A stretch of 64,000 bases of DNA from Bin87 sp963692995 (lineage in GTDB: Bacteria > Chloroflexota > Dehalococcoidia > Lucifugimonadales > UBA3495), in NCBI GenBank assembly GCA_963692995.1, contig OY843611.1, positions 1,302,001 to 1,366,000 on the forward strand, read 5' to 3'. Below the pieces are notes generated by a model. The model was not told where the DNA came from. It ran no database searches and saw nothing but the letters and a program-made list of their open reading frames with translations. A program made the translations under genes and the position numbers. Every line of letters begins with the position of its first letter. Within the stretch, counting starts at the first letter, position 1. Shown here piece by piece: positions 27,362-35,706 of this stretch.

Positions 27362-27946
27362 ATGATACAGAGAATGATGGGCGCAGCGATGTTTAATGCC
27401 GATACTTACGAAGAGATAGAAGCCGACCCGAGAGCGATGGGGCAGGCCATAGGAGTGGTGATCCTGGTAACCATCTGCGGCATGGTGGGTGGTGTGGTTG
27501 GAGGGCTGATCGACGGCGCCGGCTCGTCGGGCATCATATTGGGATTGATTGCCGGGTTGGCGTTCGGCATCCTGCGTTGGGCAATATGGGTGTCGGTGCT
27601 CAGCCTGGTGGGCGGCATGATGCTGCGTACCAGCAACACCCAGACCAGTTGGGCGGAAATTGGCCGGGTGGTCGGGTTCGCCTATACGCCCGGCGTCCTT
27701 TCCATATTCAGCTTCGTTCCTTTCATCGGTTGGCTGTTCTCGGTGGTGGCCTTCTTCTGGACGCTGGCGGCAGTGACCGTAGCAGTGCGGCAGGCCCTGG
27801 ACTTCGAGTCCACCGGGCGGGCAATCCTGGTGGTTCTGATTACCGCGGTAATCGGCTTCATCCCCTGGCTCATAGTGGCGGGGATTCAGGTTCTTGTGCT
27901 GATGGGAACTGGCGACGGTGCGGCTCCCAGCGGTCTCTTCTCCTGA
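27362..27946 (+). CDS. Yip1-domain membrane protein
   Basis: 194 aa with GAGGTGA 5 nt upstream. After the soluble lead MFNADTYEEIEADPRAMGQA come about five hydrophobic segments (VVILVTICGMVGGVVGGLI, GIILGLIAGLAFGIL, SIFSFVPFIGWLFSVVAFFW, ILVVLITAVIGFIPWLIVAG). The layout fits the bacterial YIP1 family: the FNADTYEEIEADP lead and the DFESTGRAI loop before the last helix are characteristic. The function of bacterial members is unknown; possibly membrane organisation. Confidence 0.8.
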   Translation: MIQRMMGAAMFNADTYEEIEADPRAMGQAIGVVILVTICGMVGGVVGGLIDGAGSSGIILGLIAGLAFGILRWAIWVSVLSLVGGMMLRTSNTQTSWAEIGRVVGFAYTPGVLSIFSFVPFIGWLFSVVAFFWTLAAVTVAVRQALDFESTGRAILVVLITAVIGFIPWLIVAGIQVLVLMGTGDGAAPSGLFS

Positions 27947-28067
27947 TTGCGCCAATCTGAAATACGACGCTTGGATATTGCAGAGCATATTGGGCTATGC
28001 TTGGTGACGGTGGCTATCGTCAATCCCATTGGCTTGACGCACCGGAACCACCCGGTAGGGAAACGCT

Positions 28068-28799
28068 ATGCGAGACAAGTGGGCAATTCGCGAGGAAGTG
28101 TGGACCGCGCTGGAAACGGCGCGAGTGGTGCGGGGCAAATCGGTACACGACAAAATCCCCCATTTTCGGGGCTGCGAGGCCGCGGCGGCTCTGGCGGCGG
28201 AACTCCCCGAGTGGCAGGCGGCGCGGGCCATCAAGAGCAACCCGGACCAGGCCCAGCGCCCCCTGCGTCAGTTGGCGTTGGAGCAAGGCAAGCTGCTCTA
28301 CATGGCAGTACCCCGCCTCAAGGATGAGCGAATGTTCGTCGAACTGGATCCATCCCGCCTCGAGGTGGAGCCGGCCAAGGCGTCCACCATTTCAGGAGCA
28401 TTCAAGGTGGGGCGTCCCGTGTATGTTGCGGAGATGCAACCCATAGATCTGGTGATTTCCGGCTCGGTGGCGGTGAACCGGAAGGGCATCCGCATCGGCA
28501 AGGGCGGCGGGTTCGCCGATTTGGAATACGGCCTGGCCGTGGCGGCGGGAGCTGTGCAGCCGGGCACTCCGGTGGTCAGTACAGTGCATCCGATGCAGGT
28601 GCTGGACGAGGACCTGCCGTGGACGCAGCACGACGCGCCGCTGGACGTCGTGGTCACCACCGAGGGGGTGATACGTTGCGATGCCGGAGAGGACATACCT
28701 CGACCGCAGGGCATTTACTGGGAAGACCTGGACGAGCGGAAGATTCGCTCCATTCCCCTGCTGGTGAAGTTACGCCAGGAAAGCGACAGTGCTGGCTGA
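28068..28799 (+). CDS. 5-formyltetrahydrofolate cyclo-ligase family protein
   Basis: 243 aa. The MTHFS fold is recognised from the N-terminal IREEVWTALE, the phosphate/folate-binding IKSNPDQAQRPLRQLALEQGKLLYMAVP, and RKGIRIGKGGGFADLEYGL, which replaces the usual RxGxGxGYYDR. The family closes 5-formyl-THF to 5,10-methenyl-THF with ATP. The G-FADLEYG form belongs to the MTHFSD-like subgroup, so the substrate may differ. A promoter was not located. Confidence 0.85.
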   Translation: MRDKWAIREEVWTALETARVVRGKSVHDKIPHFRGCEAAAALAAELPEWQAARAIKSNPDQAQRPLRQLALEQGKLLYMAVPRLKDERMFVELDPSRLEVEPAKASTISGAFKVGRPVYVAEMQPIDLVISGSVAVNRKGIRIGKGGGFADLEYGLAVAAGAVQPGTPVVSTVHPMQVLDEDLPWTQHDAPLDVVVTTEGVIRCDAGEDIPRPQGIYWEDLDERKIRSIPLLVKLRQESDSAG

Positions 28800-29156
28800 G
28801 GGCGACGTGATTGGCGCAACATTGCCGAGCAATAACGATTTCTGTCTATCATTATCGTAACAAGTCCGTTTCCAAGAACGAGCGGCTGGAGCTGGACTTC
28901 ACTGCCGAGGGCGACCCGCTGGCGTGGACACTGGACAAAATCCAGAACCGGCTGCTGATCATGCTGCTCCGGTGCGAGGCCGGATCCACGGCCCGCTCGG
29001 TTGACCAGCGGGATGTCGAGGCGGCCTTGCCCCATATCGTGGCCTGGGCCGAGACCAAGACCCACAACCGGGGATAGGCTAACTCGACCTCAGAGACCGT
29101 CGCGCAAATCACCGGCGAGTTCGGCGTCTCGATTGCCGGGCCCGCCGGTTTTTCCT
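28800..29156. other. Intergenic stretch with a doubtful 88-codon frame
   Basis: A plus-strand frame at 28811-29077 starts with TTG and has no ribosome site. Its middle (LELDFTAEGDPLAWTLDKIQ) looks protein-like and helical segments follow, so it may be a small gene, but nothing in it is recognised. Confidence 0.3.
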
Positions 29157-29663
29157 TCAGGACGCGCTGGCGGAACCGTTGCCGTTCCTGCGTTCCAGCA
29201 GATCGAGCAGGCGGGCGTTCAGTTCCAGGTTCTGGGTCAACAAGCTGGTAATCAGCTGCTGGTTCTGCTCTTGCTCAACCTTGGCCTGCTCCCGCTCAAC
29301 CTTGGCCTGCTCCTGCCCAACCCGGAAATCCTCCAGGAGCCGTTCCAATCGGGCATTGGCTTCGGCGCGCTCTTTTTGCGCTTCAGCTTGTGCTTCGGCG
29401 CGCTCTTTTTGCGCTTCGGCGCGCCATTGCCGCTGATTCTCTTCGTTTTGCCTCAGCTGCTGAATAGTGAAAAACATATCGAAAACCCCCACGAAGGTAG
29501 CCGCTGCCAGCGTTGCCGCCGTGTTGACTACTGCTGCCGAGAATGTCTCCGGCACTCCTTTCGCATAGGTGAGATAGAGCCAAAGGGTTGTACACAAGAT
29601 GCTGACAGCTGCGGTTAAAGTCAGTGTCAGGTAAGCGACCCCGGCTCTGGTCATTCTGCTCAT
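29157..29663 (-). CDS. Membrane protein with C-terminal coiled coil
   Basis: 168 aa from the ATG at 29661-29663 with AGGGAG about 9 nt upstream. Two hydrophobic segments (about 8-30 and 44-66) form a hairpin. Residues 70-160 are a charged coiled coil with internal repeats: EAQKERAEAQ occurs twice, and EQAKVEREQAKVEQEQ repeats in steps of 7. The end is Ser/Asn/Gly-rich. There is no known domain; it could be a membrane-tethered scaffold. The repeats are also visible at DNA level (29270-29420). Confidence 0.6.
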   Translation of the reverse strand: MSRMTRAGVAYLTLTLTAAVSILCTTLWLYLTYAKGVPETFSAAVVNTAATLAAATFVGVFDMFFTIQQLRQNEENQRQWRAEAQKERAEAQAEAQKERAEANARLERLLEDFRVGQEQAKVEREQAKVEQEQNQQLITSLLTQNLELNARLLDLLERRNGNGSASAS

Positions 29664-29744
29664 TCCGATTATACTCCCTAGGGCGTGTTGACAAACTGAA
29701 AATCACACCGTAGGCCGCAAGATAGCGATGGTTGCGACGCCGCT

Positions 29745-30590
29745 TTACAGCAAGGCAGCCACGCCTTGCCATACCAGCAGAAGGCCAACCACCAGCAGCG
29801 TCAAGCCCATGGCCAGTATCAGCAGGTTTAGGTTGACCTTGCCGGTGAGGTTGGCGCCCAGGTAGCTGCCGGCCATTGCCGTCGCGCCCATCATCACCAG
29901 CAGAACCCAGTCAACCTGGCCGTGGACGACGTGGCCAACCCAGCCGGCCGCGCCCATCACGAAGCCGATGAACAGGTTGGTGCCGGCGGCGATGCGGGGG
30001 TCAACGCGCAGGATGCGGACCAGGGCCGGCAGGCGGATGCTGCCCAGGATGAGGCCGACGGCTCCGCCCAGCATCCCCACAGCGAAGCCGATGCCGCCTT
30101 CCGATGCAACGCGGGCCGGGGTGAAGAGGCCGGGGGAACCTTCCAGCCCTTCGCCGAACAAGGCGCCGCCGGATTGCCCGGAGCGCATCCGGCTGCGGGC
30201 AATGATGAGGAACTCCACGCCCTGCCAGAAGACCAGCGCGCCGGCCAGGGCGATGAGCAGGCGCTCCGGCGCAACGTCGCTGAACCAGCCGCCGATGAAC
30301 GCGCCGATAAAGGCCGGCACCCCCATGGTCAATATGATGCGAAGGTTCACCCGCCCGGCGCGGAGGTGTCGGATGGTTCCGGCGAGCGAGGCTAGGCTGC
30401 TGACCAGTATATTGGTGCCGCCGGCCGCCGGCGCCGGCATCCCCAACAGCAGCATGGCCGGCAGGCGCATGGTGCCCAGAGCCAGCCCGACGAAACCGCC
30501 CAGAATGCCCACCAGGAAGGAAATTATCGCCAGCAGTACGGCGTGCCAGATCAGTACGTCGGAAGGGAGGCCGAGATCGGAAAGCATCAT
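29745..30590 (-). CDS. TauE/SafE (TSUP) family membrane transporter
   Basis: 281 aa with 8 predicted membrane segments. Two homologous halves begin with the family glycine motif: FLVGILGGFVGLALGTMRLPAMLLLG (near 20) and VGMLGGAVGLILGSIRLPALVRIL (near 170). The AAGTNLFIGF and GAFIGGWFSDVAPERLL segments are typical. TSUP proteins export or import sulfite, sulfonates or other organic anions. A decayed paralogue lies directly upstream. Confidence 0.9.
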   Translation of the reverse strand: MMLSDLGLPSDVLIWHAVLLAIISFLVGILGGFVGLALGTMRLPAMLLLGMPAPAAGGTNILVSSLASLAGTIRHLRAGRVNLRIILTMGVPAFIGAFIGGWFSDVAPERLLIALAGALVFWQGVEFLIIARSRMRSGQSGGALFGEGLEGSPGLFTPARVASEGGIGFAVGMLGGAVGLILGSIRLPALVRILRVDPRIAAGTNLFIGFVMGAAGWVGHVVHGQVDWVLLVMMGATAMAGSYLGANLTGKVNLNLLILAMGLTLLVVGLLLVWQGVAALL

Positions 30591-30624
30591 TGGACTCGAT
30601 AGCAGAGAAATTGATTGCGCCGGC

Positions 30625-30915
30625 TTATGACAGCGCGCTAATCGCCCGACACAGTAGCATTATGCCCGCGTCGGTCAGTGCGGCGGCCATTACGAGTATC
30701 AGTATATTAACTTAACGTTGATGCGCCCGGTAAAGCGCGCCTCCCGATAGCTGCCGATGATGGCGGCCGGTCCGGTGATGGCCAGCCGCGTCCGAGCCGG
30801 CGAGTCGAACCCGGAAGCCGTCAAATGCTCCTCCTAACGGGCCGATGACGAACGAAACGATAAGGCCATCGAGCCGGCCGACCAACTGCACCGCCAAGGC
30901 GGCCGGCTGGCCCAA
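30625..30915 (-). pseudogene. Decayed TauE/SafE paralogue, C-terminal part
   Basis: Minus-strand fragments match the neighbouring transporter in more than one frame: LAITGPAAIIGSYREARFTG with INVK corresponds to MMGATAMAGSYLGANLTG with VNLN, and after a frameshift near 30710 ILILVMAAALTDAGIMLL corresponds to the last membrane helix, ending at a TAA (30625-30627). No start or N-terminal half remains. It looks like the relic of a tandem duplication. Confidence 0.55.
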
Positions 30916-30981
30916 GTCGGATAGGAGCGTCCGTGCGCCGCTTGGCCACGGCTCTCCGGCCCGCGCCGGAGTTACGGTTGG

Positions 30982-32034
30982 CTAGGGTTGACCCACCGCC
31001 TCGGCGACGCCAACTTCCTGCATCAACTCAGTGATTTGTCGCCAGGTTTCGTCCTCGATGAAGATGCCGTTTTCGCGGCGTGTCAACTCGGTGCGGTACT
31101 CGATTTCGCCGGGGTAATAGACTTCGCTGAACCCGGGGGCCGGCGGTGACGTTTTGACGAACTCGGCGAACTCGGTCATCTCTCGCTTGAAGTCCTCCAA
31201 GGGGCGGAACTTGGACACGTCGAACACGGCCAGGAAGCAGCCGTCGTTGTGGCGGGCCTGGGGGTCGATGCCGAAACCAAGGCCGGTGAGCAGGCCGGAG
31301 AACATCTCTACCATGAAGGACAAACCGAAGCCCTTGTGTCCCTGGTCGGCGCCCACGGGCAGGATGGCGCCGCCGGCGGCGTAGTCGTTGGGGTCGTTGG
31401 TAGGGTTGCCGTCCTTGTCCACGATCCAGCCGGTGGGCACTTGCTCACCGCGGTTGCGGGCCAGGGAGATTTTGCCGGCGGCCACGGCGCTGGTTGCCAT
31501 GTCCAGCAGCACCGGGCCGGGCAGGTTGCTGGGCACGCCGATGCAGATGGGGTTGGTGCCCAGGCGACGGGCGCGTCCGCCGAAGGGGGCCACGGCTTTG
31601 GGGCCGGCGCCGGAGTCGGCGGTGAGCAGGGCAATCATCCCCTCCTGGGCGCAAATGGTGGGATAGTCGCCAAGGCGTCCGATATGGCTCTGACGGCGAA
31701 TGGTGAAGGCCGCGACGCCGGTCTCCCTGGCTTTGTCGATGGCCATACGGGTCGCCCTTTCCGTAACGACGAACCCAAATCCCCAGTGGCCGTCCACCAC
31801 GGCGGTAGTAGGCGTCTCGCTGAGCACCTCAAAGGGCGCGCCGGGAACAATGTGTCCCCGGTCGATGCGCTCGCAGTATTCGGGGACGTGGATGACGCCA
31901 TGCGAGTCGTGGCCGACCAGGTTGGCCTTGACCTGGTGGGCGGCAACGATCTCGGCTTCTTCGGGCGGCGTGCCCTTGGCTACGTAAATGTGGTAGGCAG
32001 CCTTTTCCAGGTATTCAGGGGTGAAGACGGGCAT
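30982..32034 (-). CDS. Ldh family (malate/L-lactate/ureidoglycolate) dehydrogenase
   Basis: 350 aa, the standard length. The type-2 malate/lactate dehydrogenase fold is identified by VKANLVGHDSHGVIHVPEYC with the catalytic His, IRRQSHIGRLGDYP, GTNPICIGVPSN, LLDMATSAVAAGKI and GHKGFGLSFMVEMFSGLLTG. It uses NAD(P) and reduces 2-oxo acids or oxidises 2-hydroxy acids in the cytoplasm. The family cannot be split into malate, ureidoglycolate or sulfolactate enzymes by eye. An extended -10 lies 50 nt upstream. Confidence 0.92.
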   Translation of the reverse strand: MPVFTPEYLEKAAYHIYVAKGTPPEEAEIVAAHQVKANLVGHDSHGVIHVPEYCERIDRGHIVPGAPFEVLSETPTTAVVDGHWGFGFVVTERATRMAIDKARETGVAAFTIRRQSHIGRLGDYPTICAQEGMIALLTADSGAGPKAVAPFGGRARRLGTNPICIGVPSNLPGPVLLDMATSAVAAGKISLARNRGEQVPTGWIVDKDGNPTNDPNDYAAGGAILPVGADQGHKGFGLSFMVEMFSGLLTGLGFGIDPQARHNDGCFLAVFDVSKFRPLEDFKREMTEFAEFVKTSPPAPGFSEVYYPGEIEYRTELTRRENGIFIEDETWRQITELMQEVGVAEAVGQP

Positions 32035-32083
32035 GAGAGGGCCTCCGCAGGAATCATTGGCAAAAATTAATCGGATGGCGGGG

Positions 32084-32092
32084 ATTGTAGCA
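32084..32092 (-). promoter_or_regulatory. Extended -10 promoter of the Ldh gene
   Basis: TGCTACAAT on the minus strand, 50 nt before the ATG at 32034; the downstream leader is AT-rich. Confidence 0.6.
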
Positions 32093-32104
32093 GGAAAACG
32101 GGCC

Positions 32105-32368
32105 TCAAGCGGATAGCAGACGTTCTACTTCACGGCAGAAGCGATTGAAAGACGGGGAGCGGCTGCGAGCGAGGGGAACGTTGATAAGATTGGAAAATGC
32201 CGGCTGGTCAACTGTCTCTTTGCTAATGCGCCATGGACGCAAAACTTCGGGGTATATCGCAGATTGCTGCGCTACCAGAATGTGGTAAAGCAAGTTGCGG
32301 AGAGCCGCCTCTTCGCCTTGCCCTTCCACAATAGAGGCGAATACGGGCGGGTCATGGCCGGTGGTCAT
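32105..32368 (-). CDS. Internally deleted DUF4276-like protein
   Basis: 87 aa. The start (PPVFASIVEGQGEEAALRNLL) is the typical N-terminus of DUF4276 proteins, a TOPRIM-like family usually about 200 aa. The end (RSRSPSFNRFCREVERLL) resembles their C-terminus, so about 110 residues holding the acidic DxD core seem to be missing in frame. It overlaps the ATPase gene by 4 nt (ATGA), so both were one operon. The DUF4276 assignment is from memory of the motif. Confidence 0.55.
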   Translation of the reverse strand: MTTGHDPPVFASIVEGQGEEAALRNLLYHILVAQQSAIYPEVLRPWRISKETVDQPAFSNLINVPLARSRSPSFNRFCREVERLLSA

Positions 32369-33561
32369 AGCAAATGCTGCGGGTACATAATTTGTTCTTT
32401 TGGCGATAGTCTGCTTTGTCGCAATAGTTCCCCCGGTGTAGCCAGCCGCTCCTGCAACAACCTCCTACTACTTTCAGCAATTGGCCCGATTTCCGTCTTA
32501 CCTGCCTCCATTTCCACTGCCAGAATCGCATCAATCGGTACGTCACTACGATCTAACAGGTCTGGGCTTTGGGTACTCACCAGTACCTGCGTGCGGTCGC
32601 AGCCGTCGATCAAGGCATCCCACAGTAGGCCGGAAGCGGCCGGATGCAAGCCAATTTCCGGTTCTTCAAACTCGACAAGGGATGGAGGAAAATCACCGCC
32701 TTGCTGTAGCGCAATCAAAATTGCCAACGCTCTCAGCGTGCCGTCAGACATATTGATTGCGGTGAATCGGTGAGGATTCTCCCGGTCACTAAATTGTTGC
32801 GCGAACTGGATAGTCTCCAAAGCCACAACTGGTATCTCCAGTCGACTGACACTTTCCAAGCCTGGAATTATTTCCTGCATATAGCGTTGAATACGCGTAA
32901 ACGTCGGCGGGTCATTTTGCTCCATAGCTCCTAATACACTGGGCAGGTTATGGCCATTGGGAGTGTGTAGAAATTCACCAGACTCTGGTGCCTGTGGCCT
33001 TCTCAACACGCTAACGTCAAATCTGTAAAATCTCATCTCAGTTAGAGCGTCATACGCAGGCCAAAATTCTTTCAAGTTGCCGGCGCTGATTAGAAAGAGA
33101 CGGTCTGGAAACGCCCTAGGCAGCACTGTCGGTACGTTTGATTCGATGATTTCCCCACCCTGCACTACAAAGCGCAGTCGCTCGCCTGCGCCGTCTGAAG
33201 GACTGATTTCGCACATTTCCTTGCTGACTTCAATTCCACCACTCTTGCGCGATGTTATCTCAAAACAGTACTGACCTTTTCCTGCGCCGTCTGGCAGGTT
33301 AAAATCCAGCGAGACGGCAAAACTGTTGGGATGTTCGCCGGAGCGGCGCAGCACCTCTCGTATCCCGCCACGTTCCCGAAGAACCTCTTCGAGAGGCCAC
33401 ATCAGGGATTGACACGTTAAGTGCAAAGCATCCAGAAAGTTGCTTTTGCCGGAGCCGTTAGGGCCGACCAGGATACCCAGCGGCCCAAGTTCCACATCAC
33501 AACGGGCGATGCTTTTATAATTTCGCAATTTTACGCGGGTTATGAACGGTGGCTTGGGCAT
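32365..33561 (-). CDS. RecF/SMC-like AAA ATPase (AAA_21 type)
   Basis: 398 aa from the ATG at 33561 with GGGAGGAG 6 nt upstream. Residues 8-21 (TRVKLRNYKSIARC) and Walker A GPNGSGKSNFLDA (33-45) are typical of ABC-type ATPases of the RecF/OLD group. Further motifs are the signature MSDGTLRALAILIAL, Walker B LVEFEEPEIGLHP and the H-loop equivalent STQSPDLLD. The middle is not conserved. Such ATPases often pair with TOPRIM nucleases in phage defence, and here the partner is the truncated DUF4276 gene that overlaps it. Base composition is AT-richer than neighbours, suggesting transfer. Confidence 0.85.
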   Translation of the reverse strand: MPKPPFITRVKLRNYKSIARCDVELGPLGILVGPNGSGKSNFLDALHLTCQSLMWPLEEVLRERGGIREVLRRSGEHPNSFAVSLDFNLPDGAGKGQYCFEITSRKSGGIEVSKEMCEISPSDGAGERLRFVVQGGEIIESNVPTVLPRAFPDRLFLISAGNLKEFWPAYDALTEMRFYRFDVSVLRRPQAPESGEFLHTPNGHNLPSVLGAMEQNDPPTFTRIQRYMQEIIPGLESVSRLEIPVVALETIQFAQQFSDRENPHRFTAINMSDGTLRALAILIALQQGGDFPPSLVEFEEPEIGLHPAASGLLWDALIDGCDRTQVLVSTQSPDLLDRSDVPIDAILAVEMEAGKTEIGPIAESSRRLLQERLATPGELLRQSRLSPKEQIMYPQHLL

Positions 33562-33696
33562 TTTGGACTCCTCCCATGCAGCCATTGTAAGCAGGCGTTA
33601 CCGCTGGCGCAAACCGATTTGCCGGCCTGCCGCCGCGCCTTTACACTGCTACCGCTACCGTTGTCAATTGTCACTTGCCATGCGGAGGGAACCCTG

Positions 33697-34731
33697 ATGA
33701 AAGCCATTTATATCAACGAAACGGGCGGCGCCGATGTGCTGATTTATGGCGACCGGCCGGAGCCGGAGATTGCGCCAGGCGAAATTTTGATCCGGGTGGG
33801 CGGCAGCGCGCTGAACCATCTGGACTTGAACCTGCGCGCCGGCAACTGCCGGCGTTTCCCGCACATCTTGGGATGCGACCTGGCCGGCGAGGTGGCGCAG
33901 ATCAGTCCCGATGCCGGCGGCGACTTGAAAGTTGGCGACCGGGTGCTGGTGGACAACCGGGTGAAGTGCGGCGGCGTTAACCTCTGCCAGCACTGCGCCT
34001 CCGGCCAAGACCAGTGGTGCGCCCGTCAGCGGCGCATTGGCGTTGACCTGGACGGCGGCCATGCCGAGTACGTGGTCGCGCCGGCCATCAACGCTTACCC
34101 GATACCCGACGCGATGTCCTTTGCTGAAGCCGCCGCGCTGCCCATCGCCTTGCATACGTCGTGGCACTGCCTGATCACGCAGGCCAAGTTGCAGCCTTGG
34201 GACGACGTATTGGTGCAGGCCGCCGGCTCCGGCGTGGGCAGCATGGGCATCCAGATTGCCAAGATGATGGGCTGTCGGGTGATCACCACCGCCGGCAGCG
34301 ACTGGAAGCTGGAAGAAGCCCAGAAGTGGGGCGCCGACGAGGTTATCAACTACCGCGAGGTGGACAGCGTCAGCGAGCGGGTGAAGGAGCTGACCGATGG
34401 ACAGGGGGTGGACGTGGTGTATGACTGTGTGGGCGCGGACGTGTGGCACGAGAATATGCTATGCCTGAAGCAGGAGGGACGGTTGGTCATCACCGGCGTC
34501 ACTTCAGGCAGCCAGACGCCTATGGACCTGTCCATCCTGCATGGGAAACCGCTGCATCTGATGGGCAGCGGCGGGCGCAGCCGGCGCACCATGGCCGATG
34601 CCATGAAGATGGTGCAACAGGGGGCGCTGCGCGGCATTGTGGGCCGCGCCTTCCCCCTGGATGGCGTGGCCGAAGCGCACCAGGTGATGCACGACCGCGA
34701 CTTCTTCGGCAAGCTGGTGATTGAACACTGA
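33697..34731 (+). CDS. Zinc-binding MDR alcohol dehydrogenase/quinone reductase-like
   Basis: 344 aa from the ATG at 33697 with GGAGGGA upstream. The GroES-like domain includes ALNHLDLNLRAGN and a structural-zinc loop CGGVNLCQHCASGQDQWC with four cysteines. The Rossmann domain has QAAGSGVGSMGIQIAKMMG. The catalytic-site cysteine position reads N-H-L-D, as in zinc-lobe quinone-reductase-like members. It probably reduces an enone or oxidises an alcohol with NAD(P)H. The next gene (FAH) has its own promoter. Confidence 0.9.
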   Translation: MKAIYINETGGADVLIYGDRPEPEIAPGEILIRVGGSALNHLDLNLRAGNCRRFPHILGCDLAGEVAQISPDAGGDLKVGDRVLVDNRVKCGGVNLCQHCASGQDQWCARQRRIGVDLDGGHAEYVVAPAINAYPIPDAMSFAEAAALPIALHTSWHCLITQAKLQPWDDVLVQAAGSGVGSMGIQIAKMMGCRVITTAGSDWKLEEAQKWGADEVINYREVDSVSERVKELTDGQGVDVVYDCVGADVWHENMLCLKQEGRLVITGVTSGSQTPMDLSILHGKPLHLMGSGGRSRRTMADAMKMVQQGALRGIVGRAFPLDGVAEAHQVMHDRDFFGKLVIEH

Positions 34732-34746
34732 GCCGGCGGTTGCTGA

Positions 34747-34755
34747 TGGTACAAT
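34747..34755 (+). promoter_or_regulatory. Extended -10 promoter of FAH gene
   Basis: TGGTACAAT, 48 nt before the ATG at 34803. No clear -35. Confidence 0.6.
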
Positions 34756-34802
34756 AACCCACGCCAACACGGTCAAAACACCCCAACGGAGGCAATCCTG
34801 CT

Positions 34803-35576
34803 ATGAGAATCGCCCGCTACATCGCCCACGGCTCCGAGCACTACGGCGTCGTTGACGGCGACAACGTAACCGCTATTGACGGCAGCATCTTTGACGACGA
34901 AATCAAGCTGACTGACCATACCCACGCCCTGTCGGATGTGAAGTTGCTGGCCCCGGTGATGCCGGGAAAAATCCTGGCCATGGGCCTCAACTACACCAGC
35001 CACGTCGGCGACCGGCCGGCTCCCGAATACCCCATGGTTTTCCACAAGACGCCCACCAGCGTCATCGGCCCGGACGATGCGATCATCCGGCCCAAGGAGG
35101 TCCAGCGCTTCGACGCCGAGGGCGAGATGGTGGTGGTCATCAAGGACAAGTGCCGCAAGGTGTCCAAGGCGGACGCCCTGAACCACGTGCTGGGCTACAC
35201 CTGCGGCAACGACGTCTCGGCTCGCGACTGGCAGCGCCGGGACCGCAACGAGAATAACTCCGACTGGTGGCGGGCCAAGTCCGCCGACACCTTCTCGCCC
35301 ATGGGCCCGTGGATTGAAACCGACGTTGACCCCGCGGCCCAGCACCTCCGCACCCGGGTCAACGGCGACGAGGAGCAGAACGAGACTACCGACCACCTGC
35401 TCTTCGACGTGCCCACGATGATCGAGTTCATCACCCGCTACGTGACGCTGGAAGCCGGCGACTGCATCTTCACCGGCACTCCCGGGACGACGCAGGACAT
35501 GGGCGACGGCGCCATCTGCGAAATCGACATCAGCGGCATCGGCGTACTCCGCAACCCGGTGCAGCTGGAGTCGTAA
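34803..35576 (+). CDS. Fumarylacetoacetate hydrolase family protein
   Basis: 257 aa. The N-terminal flap domain is followed by the catalytic fold: PGKILAMGLNYTSHVGD, PMVFHKTPTSVIGPDD, RFDAEGEMVVVIKDKCRK with the metal-binding Glu pair, GYTCGNDVSARDWQ and DCIFTGTPGTTQDM. The family cleaves C-C bonds in acylpyruvates or decarboxylates oxaloacetate, with Mg2+. It fits degradation of aromatic or dicarboxylic intermediates together with the Ldh and MDR enzymes around it. A GGAGG lies 11 nt upstream. Confidence 0.92.
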   Translation: MRIARYIAHGSEHYGVVDGDNVTAIDGSIFDDEIKLTDHTHALSDVKLLAPVMPGKILAMGLNYTSHVGDRPAPEYPMVFHKTPTSVIGPDDAIIRPKEVQRFDAEGEMVVVIKDKCRKVSKADALNHVLGYTCGNDVSARDWQRRDRNENNSDWWRAKSADTFSPMGPWIETDVDPAAQHLRTRVNGDEEQNETTDHLLFDVPTMIEFITRYVTLEAGDCIFTGTPGTTQDMGDGAICEIDISGIGVLRNPVQLES

Positions 35577-35620
35577 GCGCTGGTCCGAAACTTCCGGGAA
35601 CTCCGCAACTTCCCGAAACG

Positions 35621-35652
35621 GGATAGGAGCGAATAACCATTCGCTCCTATCC
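35621..35652. terminator. 14-bp perfect hairpin between convergent genes
   Basis: GGATAGGAGCGAAT, AACC, then the exact complement. It lies 45 nt after the FAH stop and 55 nt after the end of the minus-strand binding-protein gene, fitting a bidirectional end element, though no T tract follows. Confidence 0.5.
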
Positions 35653-35706
35653 GGCCTTGCCCCCCAGCTCTGGTCTTACCCCCAGCCTCGCCGCGGCATA
35701 GCTATT

